Both the position numbers and the translations under genes were made by a program. From Scleropages formosus (taxonomy: Eukaryota; Chordata; Actinopteri; Osteoglossiformes; Osteoglossidae), in contig NC_041825.1 of NCBI RefSeq assembly GCF_900964775.1, forward strand, positions 12,401,001 through 12,465,000: a stretch of DNA of 64,000 bases, read 5' to 3'. The notes under the pieces are model-generated. The model had not been told where the DNA came from. It saw only the letters and a list, made by a program, of their open reading frames with translations, and searched no databases. This document shows positions 24,201 to 38,351 of this stretch, piece after piece (position 1 is the first letter of the stretch; each line of letters opens with the position of its first letter).

Positions 24201-25189
24201 GTTAGGGTTAGAGTTAGGGTAAAGGTCACCTTGAGTGTCCTCCCTGAGGTTAGAGTAAAGCTCACCTCTTGAGTATCCTGCCTAGGGTTAAGGTTAGGGT
24301 TAAAGTTAAGGTCACCTCTTGAGTATCCTCCCTGGGGTTAGGGTTAGGGTTAAAGTTAGGGTAAAGCCTTTAGTAAAGGTCACCTCTTGAGTGTCCTCCC
24401 TGGAGAGTGGCAGGGTCAGCAGCTCCTGGGCCCGCTGACAGCTGTTCTGCAGCTTGTGCTGGATGAAGGCCTCCAGGGAGGTGAACTCCGCCTGGCATCG
24501 TCCACATCTGTGCACATCGTCATCATCTGCAGAACACACGGGTTCGAGGCTCCAGCATGAACGCGTGGCCCAGCACAGCACAGCGGACAGTCGTTTCCAT
24601 CACTTTCGCCGGGCAAAAATCTTCGGCAAACTGCCCGCTTTCATCATCACCGCGCTCGCACTAAACAACGCGGCACCGCACGTCACGTTCCCGCCATGTG
24701 CGTGTCTGTCTCGTGACACTCGTGTAAACACACTAGTACTTGTTTATTATAAACAGACACCTAAGAGGCAGCACGGAGCTGCTATCACTGTCTGAGCAGC
24801 CGAACATGCACAGTGTGTTTAATGCGCATCACTTGGTGAACATACTGTACATTTCCACCTGGATAATTACAGGCGTGGGGCCGGTTCGTGTGTTCGCACC
24901 ATTTGCTGCGCGGCATCATCATCATCATCATCATCATCATCGTGCGGCTCTTTAACTCCGAACACGAGCATGACATGATTAGACACACACACTCGCGCAC
25001 AGGGAGGGAGTCTGACAGGCAGCGAGTGTAATACTGCGGAACAGCCAGGCCCCACGCTCGCGTCGCGCGCTCTCCGCGCCGTGCACGCTCACCCTCGTCC
25101 CCCAGCATGGTGTGGATGGCGATGATGCTACCCGCGGGCACCGCCGGCTCGCTCGCCGCCTCTGCCGTATTCGCGCTCTCCGCGCTCAT
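15269..25189 (-). CDS. e4f1: Transcription factor E4F1 (C2H2 zinc fingers, p53-directed E3 ligase)
   Basis: E4F1 is a zinc-finger transcription factor and atypical ubiquitin ligase acting on p53, cell cycle and pyruvate metabolism genes. Fourteen coding exons: 25093-25189, 24384-24526, 23211-23301, 22868-23055, 22559-22679, 21545-21697, 20764-20870, 20247-20459, 19830-19944, 19106-19323, 18060-18258, 17661-17821, 15953-16006, 15269-15616. Phases agree throughout, giving about 735 residues (human 784). Start [15 protein letters not shown]. An N-terminal [14 protein letters not shown] finger is followed by three C2H2 fingers ([30 protein letters not shown]), then the conserved [10 protein letters not shown] and [10 protein letters not shown] segments, six more fingers (from RCFHCNRVF to [10 protein letters not shown]), and a C-terminal region with [20 protein letters not shown]. 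All finger ligands are intact. The 18-codon exon at 15953 is the least certain. Introns carry a Tc1-like element, SINEs, LINE ends and a splice-donor minisatellite. Confidence 0.97.
16084..17282 (+). mobile_element. Tc1/mariner-like DNA transposon, inactivated, in the last e4f1 intron
   Basis: About 1.2 kb bounded by imperfect inverted ends: the left end reads TATACTCACCGACCACTTAT, the right end (reverse complement) ATACACTCACTGGCCACTTT. TA lies at both borders, the Tc1 target. An open frame at 16157-16603 encodes the N-terminal helix-turn-helix region ([20 protein letters not shown]). A second at 16819-17118 encodes the catalytic C-terminal half, with [12 protein letters not shown] and [12 protein letters not shown] giving the second Asp and the Glu of the DDE triad. 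The transposase is broken: the first frame stops after about 148 codons and the middle part lies in other frames. Its two sides belong to the intron between e4f1 exons 12 and 13. Confidence 0.93.
18838..19050 (-). repeat. tRNA-derived SINE (family A)
   Basis: A minus-strand copy in the e4f1 intron between exons 10 and 11. It is flanked by CTCAGGACTACA at about 18821-18832 and 19051-19064, a target-site duplication. It starts with a short CA run. Confidence 0.9.
21240..21290 (+). repeat. (TTCA)n microsatellite
   Basis: About eleven perfect copies of CATT/TTCA in an e4f1 intron, preceded by a run of nine C (21233-21241). Confidence 0.95.
21775..22080 (+). mobile_element. LINE 3'-end fragment (L2/CR1-like reverse transcriptase C terminus)
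   Basis: A translated reading gives [12 protein letters not shown]-like text, then SNVVE where intact relatives have a WNELP-type motif, and further on a KTHLF-like match (AAAACACATCTCTTTCCGAC). This order is the typical end of fish L2/CR1-clade LINE proteins. Several frame breaks; only the 3' end is present. A second copy follows at 22125. Confidence 0.55.
22125..22330 (+). mobile_element. Second LINE 3'-end fragment of the same type
   Basis: It repeats the pattern of the preceding fragment: GGTTCTTGGTTTCGGCTCCA, then AAGCTGTGGAATGAGCTCCC (reading KLWNELP) and the AAATGTATCTCTTTTTTGGT stretch. It is shorter and diverged and has the same orientation, so this is either a tandem duplication or two insertions. 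Confidence 0.55.
23326..23537 (-). repeat. tRNA-derived SINE (family A)
   Basis: A minus-strand copy beginning 25 bases upstream of the e4f1 exon 3 acceptor. The flanking repeat CAATCAAAAATTA occurs at about 23316 and 23539. The insertion therefore lies in or next to the branch-point and polypyrimidine region of exon 3. Confidence 0.9.
24000..24384 (-). repeat. Minisatellite repeating the e4f1 exon 2 splice donor, with TTAGGG-like spacers
   Basis: The true exon 2 end and donor on the minus strand read CACTCAAGAG then GTGACC at 24384/24383. Copies of this boundary recur downstream in the intron at about 24316, 24266, 24230, 24163 and 24052, spaced 36 to 111 bases apart. They are separated by runs of TTAGGG / TTAAGG / TTAGAG type. 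The copies keep the GGTGACC or GGTGAGC core; some lose neighbouring bases. Confidence 0.85.
24914..24942 (+). repeat. (CAT)n microsatellite
   Basis: About nine perfect CAT triplets in e4f1 intron 1, in CpG-rich DNA close to exon 1. Confidence 0.95.
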
Positions 25190-26635
25190 GTCTGCACTCC
25201 GTCTCTGTCGCAACTCCGCGACCAGGGAAACATGGCGGATTTACGACCCTGTCGTCATAACAACAAAAGGGCAAGGGGAGGGGAGACTGCCTAGGGGGCG
25301 CTGTGCGCGAGCGGATCTGCGCGCTGACGAAGATAGCGTGTGTTTCTCGTCTTTTCATCGATTAGGTATTAAATTAGGCTTAGGAAAGGAAAGGAGAGTT
25401 ATATACAGGTTGCGGAGGTGCTCCAAGGTTGCCCATTTCCTTCAGGAAGTCGAATGGTGTCCGTGTTCTGGCGGACAAACGCGGGCTGGGGACGCGGTCG
25501 CTATTTCTTTGGAATACAACATGAATGATTGGATTCCTCACACACGCGCTTTCTGTGCTCGGTGTGTTTTATGGGTTAATACTTGGGATTTTGTGAGTGT
25601 CAATTTTGAGTATGAGTTGTTTTAGTTCATTTTTTTTTTGTGTAGGATGATCGCTGTTGGAAACGATGCAGCAGGCGCGCCTGGAATGATTTGAAGTTTT
25701 AATTTAACCGTTCTCTCACATCACATTTTCTTTTGTAAGTTAGGACGACACCAGAGGGACAAAAGTTGATAAATCGGCGGTGCTGGTCTTCCTAGCAGAG
25801 CCGTCCGCGCGCACACGAGCAGCGCGCATCACGTCCTCTCCCCTTCCACGACTGAGTGTTGTTGTTCACCAATACACAAGACAAATCCCTTATGTAGCTG
25901 ACACTTTTGTCCTTAGAGTAAATGCAACAATTTATCCATCTATACAACTGGGTAATTTTGCTACACCATTCAGGTAAGTACAGTAAGCAAGAACACGACA
26001 GAAAGGGGATTCGTCGACCGTCTTGCACCACTACATTACCCGCTGCCCCAAATTCCTGAAATGCATCATCATTTATTTAAAATTTTAAAAGCCCAAATGA
26101 TGTGTTAAACCTTAAATGCGATGCTCTGTTCTAAATGTCTTATTTTAAATGTTTTTTTTTTTCACTTGTTAATAAAGCAAAAAATTACGCATCGGTAAGA
26201 AACACTTGGTAGTTTCCTTGTATGACGTGGTGTCCGCTGTGTCACGTGAAATGTAACCAGCGCAGTTAGTTCGCATTGGACAGTTACCGCGTGGCCGGTG
26301 AATCACGTGCGCGAGCCGGCTTCCAGTTACGTCAGTGCAGAAGCGTGACTGAAGTCTCGCGCTGTCTCTAGGTGCCGGGAGCGCGAGAGAGAGGAAAGTG
26401 GCCACGCGGAGGAGCTGAAGTGCGGAAACGCGGCGGGCGCGAGAGCGTGGAAGGTCACCGGGGGCACGTGGCGCAACGGCTCACCTGCGTCCGCGGTAAC
26501 GGTCCAGCCTTTTCCCCCCGCTTATCCCGAGCAGACCTCGCTTGTGTTGTTGCTCTCCGCTCCACGCTGTGTGTATGGGTGCCACTTGCCTTGGCGACAG
26601 TGAGTGACGGAGCCCTCGCGAGCTGCACGCGCACG
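25190..26635. promoter_or_regulatory. Bidirectional promoter region between e4f1 and pgp
   Basis: The two start codons stand head to head 1.45 kb apart. CpG density is high at both ends (25020-25330 and 26330-26640) and low in the middle, where a SINE B fragment has landed. Next to e4f1 lies AAACATGGCGGATTT (25228-25242), which contains the YY1 core ATGGCGG. On the pgp side are three E-boxes with the CACGTG core: TCACGTGA at 26242-26249, TCACGTGC at 26303-26310, CACGTG at 26465-26470. A CRE/ATF-type site TTACGTCA lies at 26327-26334. These are matches by eye, not shown to be bound. Confidence 0.5.
25888..26035 (-). repeat. SINE family B fragment in the e4f1/pgp spacer
   Basis: A minus-strand fragment: CTTATGTAGCTGACACTTTT (the reverse of the tail), then CATCTATACAACTGGGTAAT and CATTCAGGTAAGTAC. 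The head end is degraded. Confidence 0.65.
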
Positions 26636-27666
26636 ATGGCGGTGTCCAAGTGCCGCAGGCTGAGCGGCGGCGCGCTCCGCGAGCTGCTCGACTCCGTGGA
26701 AAGCGTCCTCTTCGACTGCGACGGGGTGATATGGCGCGGCGACCAGGCCATCCCCGGCGCCGCGGATGTGGTGAACCGGCTCAAGAAGCATGGCAAGCGG
26801 GTGTTCTTCCTCACCAACAACAGCACCAAGACGAGGGGCATGTACGCGGACAAGCTGCGGCGCCTGGGCTTCGACGCGGCCGAGGACGACGTGTTCGGCA
26901 CGGCCTTCTGCTCCGCCGCCTTCCTCAAGTCCGAGGCGAAGCTGGAGGGCAAGGTGTACCTGATCGGCAGCGCGGCCATGCAGCAGGAGCTGCGCAGCGT
27001 GGGCATCGAGCAGGTGGGCGTGGGGCCCGACCCGGTGTCCGGCGCGCAGGCGGACTGGGCCGGCGTGCCGCTCGACCCCGAGGTCAGGGCTGTGCTCGTG
27101 GGCTTCGACGAGCACTTCAGCTACATGAAGCTGAACAAGGCGCTGCAGTACCTGAGGAACCCCGACTGCCTGTTCGTGGGCACCAACACCGACACTCGGC
27201 TGCCGTTGGAGGACGGCAAGGCCATCCCAGGTGGGCGTCGGGTCGCAGCACAGCACCCTTCTCCTCCGGTCAAAGATCGCGAGTCCTGCCGGCGTTTCGT
27301 TGTTCTCTAACCCCCGAGCGTTCTCCCTTGTGCCCCCCAGGGACCGGCTGCCTACTGAAGGCGGTTGAAACCGCAGCCCAGCGCCAGGCTGTCGTCGTGG
27401 GGAAGCCCAGCAAGTTCATGTTCGAGTGCGTGGCCGGACGGTACGGTCTGGACCCGGCTAAAACGCTCATGGTGGGCGACCGGCTGGACACGGACATTCT
27501 GCTGGGCTCCAACTGCGGCCTGAAGACCCTGCTCACCCTGACGGGGGTGTCCACGGTGGCGGACGCGGAGGCCCATCAGCGGAGCGGCTGCGACGTGCGC
27601 CTCGGCATGGTGCCCGACTACTTCGTGGAGAGCGTCGCCGAGCTCCTGCCGGCGCTGCAGGGGTAG
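26636..27666 (+). CDS. pgp: Phosphoglycolate / glycerol-3-phosphate phosphatase (HAD family)
   Basis: PGP is a cytosolic HAD-family (C2a cap) phosphatase that removes phosphate from glycerol-3-phosphate, 2-phosphoglycolate and other toxic side products of glycolysis. Two coding exons, 26636-27230 and 27341-27666, are split by a 110-base intron and give 306 residues (human 321). Motif I is LFDCDGVIW with the nucleophile at Asp27 and Asp29. Motif II is LTNNSTK with Thr60. Motif III is the lysine of VVVGKPSKF (Lys220). Motif IV is [10 protein letters not shown] (Asp245, Asp250). All catalytic residues are present. The ATG at 26636 (GCACGATGG) is chosen because it gives the family's N terminus just ahead of motif I; the frame stays open further upstream but that part is 5' UTR-like. 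Exon 1 is very GC-rich, which leaves long open frames on all strands. Confidence 0.97.
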
Positions 27667-30600
27667 ATTCTTCAAAGCGCGTTTGACCTTCCCTCTTCAC
27701 CCCTGCTGCTCAGTCCTCACGTTTCACCGCCGTAAAAACAAACGTGCACCGAAAGCAAAAAGAAAAAACAAAAATTGTACCGTGCGCTCCTCCTGAGACC
27801 CAGCTAATTCGTGCCGTTCTGCTCTAGAGGACATATTAAGTGTCCTCAATCCCAACTGCACACCCTACAGTCCTCATGTACCTTATAGATGACCATTTAT
27901 GTTTTTACGCCTACGTGTTTTGGAGTGGGGTTTGGAGAGCTGCTTAGAAATACATCCAAAAATGTGTCTCAGGAGGATATATATGTATTATATAATATAT
28001 TTAGTTATGCCATGATGTATATCTCTCGGAATATATATTAGGCATGCATCTCCACTGAACTTCTTGTATGAACACATTTACAGTTTCTCAGCAATATTTA
28101 AGTGTTTTACACAAAGTGACAAGGTTAACAAGGAGTAATGTAAGTAGAAGAGGGTGGAGGGAGGCTGATCAAAGTCTGCCTTTCTTTCCTCGTGGAACCC
28201 GATGTTCCGACTCGCAGGGACACGTCGACTTTGTTGCGTAAATTCTTCCGAACATCTCCAAGTCGGCCGTGCAGGTGTCGAGAAACGGTGCTGCGGAAAA
28301 AAAAAATGTCGACGTCAAAGTGCTTCTGATACACAGAGAGTACCTCATTGTATGGTGAAAGAGCTTTGAAAGCTTACAGGGCTGAAACTTGGGTAGGTGT
28401 GTGTGTTTTTGAAATGATTCAGGTATTATACATTTTCAGTGTTGACTAATTCTGTTGCACTCAACAAAAAGGTGAATTTATTTTAATAGTTTTGATCTAT
28501 TTATTTTGCCTCCGATTTATTGACTTCTGGATGAAATGTAACTTCTTTCCGTTGTCTATTGAGAACTTGTATTGATCTTAGTTACAAATAGATTTTTATG
28601 CAAGCTATAAATAAAGAGGAGACTGAAGTGTAACTGTTAAAATCTGCAACTTTCCACACAGTTCTGGACATTTCAGGCTGGTAGTTTCCACACGTTATTC
28701 AGAAAGTATAGGTGGTCCCAGATTTACGGTGGTTTGACTTACTGTTTCTTTCGACTTTACGCTGGCGATAGACATTCAGTAGAAATGGTATTTTGAATTT
28801 TGACTCCCTGCCCAGCAGCGATCCGCATCTCCTAGTCTGTCATGCGGTGGTGTATGTTAGATGTACTAAGTGCATTTTCGACTTACGATGGGTTTCGCAG
28901 AACGTAACCCCATCGTAAATCGGGGACCACCTGTACATTCAACAACCATGTAAACACCCCTTAGCCTATCATTTGAATTTGACTTTGAAATCCAGCTTTA
29001 AAAAAAAAACTTAATTTTATGACTGCACAGTTAGAAAGGGATGGGGTAATAATGTGCGGAATAGAATTGTGTAGAATCCGACAAAATATGCGAAGTGGAA
29101 TTTTGGAAAGTTGTTTTTGAAAGTGCTGTCCTACCCTCTCTTCACAAAGAAACTGAAGGGTTTAAATGCTTTGCCTGTTTTTGTCAATACCCACGGGGCC
29201 ACTGGGTAAAACTTGGGAATGCCAGGTACGAGAGCCTCAAACTCCAGACGAGAAATGTTGCACGTCAGCACTACATCCAGCCTCTCTCACTACTGACGGT
29301 AACACGTTCTGCGAACAAAGCCCTGCGCATTTGTGACAGTCATTGTAACATTTGAATTTTGGAGGTCAAAGCTGGGCAGTTTACTTTATTTTTAATATAG
29401 TGGTTTTTAAGATATACCCCGCCCCCCCCGAGAATACATGATCTCAAACACAGCGTTTTGCACACATTTTGTTTACTTTTAAGTGATTAACTAATAGGGA
29501 TCAGTTTTTGCAAAATGTGGACTGGTAACTGGTTGGATGTTCTTGCCCAACGTCTAAGCCAAATGGTTCAGACCAGTTCGCAAAAATAATTTTGAAATGA
29601 AGAGTTGAAACACTTACGATATTGCTTAATTTCAGACCTCTTCTGTACCAACATCCTGTTTCTGTGTCCTGTTTAAGCTTGTTTATACCATTGCAAAAAT
29701 ACTACTGTCCTTAAGAGTTGTGTAACATCCTTTCATACTTTTTAATATTGGAAATCATAAAAATAGTTTTTCTAAAAATAGGTACATGCTGTATGACATA
29801 CTGTAGGAATTGTACTGTGCTTTAGACCGCTGATATCAGTATGACTATAATCAGTTTCACAAAGCTCTACTTAATTCTGATTTCTTCAAGGCAAAGCTGA
29901 ACACTTAAAATGTACCCTTTGAACTTAATACTGAAAATCAATGCCAGTGCCTGGAAAAGTGACAGGGTAATGTTCATAGGTACGTATGCATTATGCTTAT
30001 TTACATCAAACTGCATTTCCTGAAAACAGTAACTTTCCTGAACTCTTTGAGTCATTTATTAAAATGCAAGGAAATTCTACGAGTTAATACCTATCTTTTG
30101 TTTACTATCTAGTCTTTTACCTTTCGTTGAATGTTTGTCGTGAAATCAATAACCTCATATTAAATATTTTATGATCTGAAAGGCATAACACAATCAGAAA
30201 TGGTATCGCACTCATTGATCTTTGTTGTAATTCCAGCGTGGTGCTGATATTTAAGTACTTGCCGGTGTAAATGGCAGACGGTCAACCGAGAATCTCAGCA
30301 AATGCAATAAAAACAGAAAAACACTGGCAGTTGCCAATTTTGTATTTGTGTTTATTTCTTGGGACAGTATGCAAATAAATGAAATGGAGGCAAAATTGTA
30401 TGCACTACCAACAGAACTTTATAAAGGATTTTGACAGCACGGTACATAAAAGCACACATTTTTAATATTCAATTGTTTAAATTTATTGTTATACAACAAA
30501 CTTCTCACGGAGTGCTGAACAAAGGAATAAGATGAATAATCCATGCAGTTATTAAAACTATAAGTATTCCTACTGGCCATGGAGGGAAGGAACAAAAAAT

Positions 30601-31195
30601 TCCCAAGTGAAAGTCAAGGGAGAAAAAAAACCTCTAGGGGTCCAAGTGCCAGTGATTGTCTGCCCCTCCTGGGCATTTCAGGTCAAAAAAGACTCAAGTC
30701 AGTTTACAACTAATAATAATATTATCAGCCACACTGTGATGAGGAGCAGGTTCAATGCAGCGATAAAAAGGATGCTTGGCTGAAATGAAGCATCAGTGAC
30801 CTTACAGGCCTTCATGTGCACCTCATGTTCTCAGTTCTGATTTGGGGAACCTGGCTGACGGCGGTTCGCCAGACCATCTGCGCTGCTTAAAGTGACCTTG
30901 GGTCTGTCAGCATGTGGAAGGAAGAGCGCTCAGCGGCGTCCCCCTCCGCCGGTGCGCTGACAGGTTGTGCCTGCAGCAGTGGGTGTCTCCCGCCCTTTTG
31001 TCCATTGTCCGCAGCGTGCCGCCCGGCCAGTGGTCCGGCCCGTCACGTGTCGCCGTGCGAGCAGGGGGCCAGGAGGCGACGAGGAGCTGACCAGGTGCTC
31101 CGCCGCCTGCACAGTCGTGCGCAGTCTGTCATGCTCTCAGCTGAACGCAGGAAGCCGCGCGAAGGGCAGAGAGAAGCTGCGTAAAAGGGCGCAGG
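27667..31195. other. pgp 3' UTR and spacer before bricd5
   Basis: Probably a long pgp 3' UTR followed by spacer. AATAAA at 28610-28615 and at about 30307 are candidate polyadenylation signals. A Tigger-like miniature transposon lies at 28709-28933. From about 30900 to 31250 the DNA turns GC-rich with many CpG, likely the bricd5 promoter. Nothing else was recognised. Confidence 0.5.
28709..28933. mobile_element. Tigger/pogo-like miniature inverted-repeat element
   Basis: A 225-base element whose ends are inverted repeats: the left reads TAGGTGGTCCCAGATTTACG, the right (reverse complement) CAGGTGGTCCCCGATTTACG. TA lies on both outer sides, at 28707-28708 and 28934-28935, the target choice of Tc1/mariner/pogo transposons. 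Subterminal text such as ACGATGGGTTTCGCAGAACG and GTGCATTTTCGACTTACGAT closely resembles human Tigger-type elements as I remember them. There is no coding capacity. Confidence 0.78.
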
Positions 31196-34784
<3,589 letters not shown>

Positions 34785-34991
34785 GAAGCAACTCGGAGCC
34801 TGCAGCCTGTTTCCTCCCAAGAGCAAACATCGCATTACAGCTGAGCCATTCTCCTGAAAGGAGGCGAGACCTTCTCTTCACCTTTTATACTGTTTTGCAG
34901 TCAAATTTGAATGAGAAGACTCTTTAAGGTCTCCGTTTCTTGTAGCCTGCAGATAACTTAAGGAATTTGTCATCTGCAGCTCTGACTATCC

Positions 34992-34997
34992 AATAAA
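34992..34997 (+). terminator. Candidate bricd5 polyadenylation signal
   Basis: AATAAA 208 bases after the bricd5 stop codon, the first canonical hexamer in the 3' UTR. Confidence 0.5.
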
Positions 34998-35034
34998 GTG
35001 CCACTAGGAAATGTGCTGCACTCTGATGACATTA

Positions 35035-35375
35035 TCATTAACTGCTCATCCAATGTAGGATCGCGGCGGTTGAGAGCCTGTCCTAGAGGTATAGGGCATA
35101 AGACAGCATCCACCCTGGATAGAGCAAGTCAGTCACACAATGATACAGTCACACAATAAGGGCAATTTGGAGTCTCCGGTGCACTTGAATCATACTTTCA
35201 AGCAGCGCTGCATCTCTGGACCGTGGGAGGAATGCAGAGAACTTGGAGGAAACCCAGATGAATGTGGTGAGAACATGCAAACTGCACACAGGCCGAGGGA
35301 CATTTAAATTCACGTCTAAACGCAGAGGAGCTGTAAGGCACCAGTGCTACCTGCTAGGCTGCTGTACCATCCTAT
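35035..35375 (+). repeat. Old fish interspersed repeat
   Basis: Recognised by a series of blocks common in fish genomes: GAGCCTGTCCTAGAGGTATA, AAGGGCAATTTGGAGTCTCC, GGACCGTGGGAGGAATGCAG, GAGAACATGCAAACTGCACA and CACCAGTGCTACCTGCTAGG. I do not know its class. Well diverged, so old. Confidence 0.65.
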
Positions 35376-35570
35376 TGAGATTTCACTTTCATAGCAGATA
35401 AAAAAGCCTCGTAGAAGAGATTCTTTAACCTGAAAGATTTAAGATGAGATACTACAACAGAGGGCTAAAATATATGAGGGGGACAATACAAAACACCTTG
35501 CATTACAGAAAGTAATAGCATTAGCAAGCATTAGCAGCTAGCACTGACACATTACATCTCAATTTCTTTT

Positions 35571-35576
35571 TTTATT
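35571..35576 (-). terminator. Candidate mlst8 polyadenylation signal
   Basis: Plus-strand TTTATT is AATAAA on the mlst8 strand, about 225 bases after the stop codon. Confidence 0.45.
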
Positions 35577-35799
35577 TGTGGCCACATAATACAAACATAC
35601 CTCTGCATCTGGTCCAAGCCACACAGCTACTAATACCATCTAGGATGTTGCAGAATTCTGGCCATAAATTGGAGGCAGATAATGCAGCTTCCCTTGGTCT
35701 TGAATCCTACCACGGAGAGTTTGAATGTATAGGTGCGATTCCAAAGGGGAAGAGAAATGCTGATGCTGAAGTTACTGAATGGTAATAAATAACTGTCCG

Positions 35800-38279
35800 T
35801 TAGCCAAGCACACTGTCATTGAACGCCAGGCAAACAACTGCCTTCTGATGTCCGCTGTACTCCCGCTTGATCTCACCCGTCTCCACACACCACAGCCGGG
35901 CAAGGTTGTCTGAAGAGGCTGAAAATCATTGAGAAAGTACAGCAGTTGCTCACCCACGTCAAAAGGACAGTACAGTATACACTGATCAAGCAGCTCTTGG
36001 GTACTGCCATTTTTGTCTTTACCATGACTGTTGTGGTTCAAATTAATTTTAATCCATTAACACACTGCTTCCAGGTTCAAGAAGTTACACAGGTACACGT
36101 TTTACAAAAGCTACTCATGAAAAACCTTGCTCAAGTGAACAGCAGAGAAATTAAGGAATTTAAACTGAACAGGAAAGACCTGACAGCTGCATGTTCCATA
36201 GCTCATTCATTCACTATAATTTACCGCTTGTGCAATGCAGGGTCACAGTGGTGCAAAGTCCATCCCAGAGGCATAATGCTTGGACAGGGACACAGCCCAG
36301 CATTCATGGGAACAGTTCCTCAAAAAGAAATGAATGAAGCAGCTAGCAGCATAGTGGTTAGAACTGCTGCCTTTGCACCCAAAGGTTGGTGGTTAAAATT
36401 CCACCTCCAGCTGTAGCACCCTTATGCAAGGTATTTACCCTTAAATTGCTCTAGTAAAAATTACCCAGCTATACAAATGGATAGATAGTAAGTAACTTAA
36501 TGCTGTAAGTTGCTTTGGAAAAAAGCATCTGTTAAACAACTTAAAACAGCAGCTCTGACCTGTGACAATGTACTGGGAGTCCCCAGAAAAGGCACAATCC
36601 CACATCCAGCCACGAGAGGTCTCCCCAGGGTTGTTGCTCTTGATGCTCAACTCAGTCATCAGGGAGAAATTGGATGTTCTCCAGATCTTGCAGGTCTGGT
36701 CTGCTGAGCAGGTGGCCAGCAATCTGTAACATAATGGAATATCAACAAAACATCACAAGTAGCTTACCTGTCGCCCTACATCATTCATTCACACTAACAT
36801 AAAAAGTGAAGAAAGAACACAAGCTATGGAAAATTTCTGTAAAATGAATAACTGTGGATACCGCTTTATTCAATTTAAACTATATAATTTCAGCAAGAAT
36901 ACATACTTCATACACATCAGCGCTCTGAGTAAACAGAGATGTTTTTGTATTTTATTAAAAATCAGAGATGCTCCCCCTACAAAAGGCATCATTTGTGAAT
37001 GCAGGATAACACTCACGTGGAATCGGGACTAAATTTGCAGCGGAGCGAGTAGCGTTTGTGAGCCGGGATCTTGGTTTTGGGGATGAGCTGCGTTACTTCA
37101 TCACCCATTCCTCCTGCCAGGTTCCACACATAACAGTTTCCCTGAGAAAAGAGCAAGACATTAGTATTGGATCACACCAAAACACATCCTGAGCAGCACC
37201 CAGGATGGAATTTGCAAATATACTGATTATTATTTGCGGTGTAGTCCAACTGAAAATTTATTTTAAAAAACACACAAAAAAAAGATTATACATATTTAGT
37301 AAAAGAACACAAGTGTTTGAAAGAGAAGGCCAGGTGATGGTACTGGATACCACTAACCGAGCTGTTGACTGCAGCCATATAGCTAGCGTCTGGGTCAATG
37401 TGGACTGAGTTCACAGACACCTCTGGTTCGGGAATGAGCTGCTCATTGTGGTCTGTCTTCAGGTCCCAGACGTGAATCACTCCGCTCTGGTCACCAACTA
37501 TTAATTCTGCCTACACATTGACACATGAAAAAAAGATTGACACCAAGATAACTATCAGAATAATAGAAAAGCTCTTTTCAAAATCTATCATTACATATTA
37601 TTTACAAATAGGCTTTCCCAGTTTAACATGAGATATGCTATTTGAAGGTATTAGCTATCTGAAGGTACAGAACAGACTCTGAAATACTGCTTCAGTGTTA
37701 TTAATGCAGCAGTGGCACGGCGGTGCAGTGGGTTTGGCAGGGTCCCGCTCTCTGGTGGGTCTGGGGTTCGAGTCCTGCTTGGGGTGCCTTGCCACGGACT
37801 GGCGTCCCGTCCAGGGTGTGTCCCCTCCCCCTCCAGCCTTGCGCCCTGTGTTGCTGGCTTCGGCTCCGGTTCACTGTGACCCCGCTCGGGACAAGCGGCT
37901 TCAGATAGCGCGTGTGTGTGTGTGTTATTAATGCATTGTACTGGTTTCAGTGTTTCTAAAGCTTATAAAATTAGTTTTTGATGCCAATATGTTTGTTACA
38001 TATTATATCTGATAATGCATTTTTTCTTATAAAGAAAAAAATCCCAGTGAATCCTAAAGTAAAGCATCAGTCTATCCACATACCTGATTAGGATGCAAGC
38101 AAACACAGTTTATCGGTGCATTGACCTGGAAGATTCTTTGGCACTGCAAATTCCTCGACCTAAAGAAGGAGGGGAAAAAAAAAAACATTTATAAACCATA
38201 TTACTGTTTGTTCGCTTCAGTTATTATTTTTACCCAAAAGATGTTTACACTGCTGGATATGCAATGAAGCAATTCCAGT

Positions 38280-38351
<72 letters not shown>

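Larger units (their letters stand above)
34785..35799. other. Convergent spacer between bricd5 and mlst8
   Basis: The 3' UTRs of bricd5 (+) and mlst8 (-) meet here. An old fish repeat occupies about 35035-35375. Candidate polyadenylation signals for both genes are given separately. 35380-35560 holds nothing I can name. Confidence 0.55.

Noticed and set aside
24740-25213. Open frames with poly-Asp, poly-Met or poly-His runs
   Set aside because: They read through the (CAT)n microsatellite in e4f1 intron 1. Only 25093-25189 is coding.
26650-27666. A 338-codon open frame overlapping pgp in another frame, and a 244-codon one on the minus strand
   Set aside because: pgp exon 1 is so GC-rich that stop codons are rare in every frame. 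The frame carrying the HAD motifs is the real one, and the 3' part of the 338-codon reading is simply pgp exon 2 joined through the intron.
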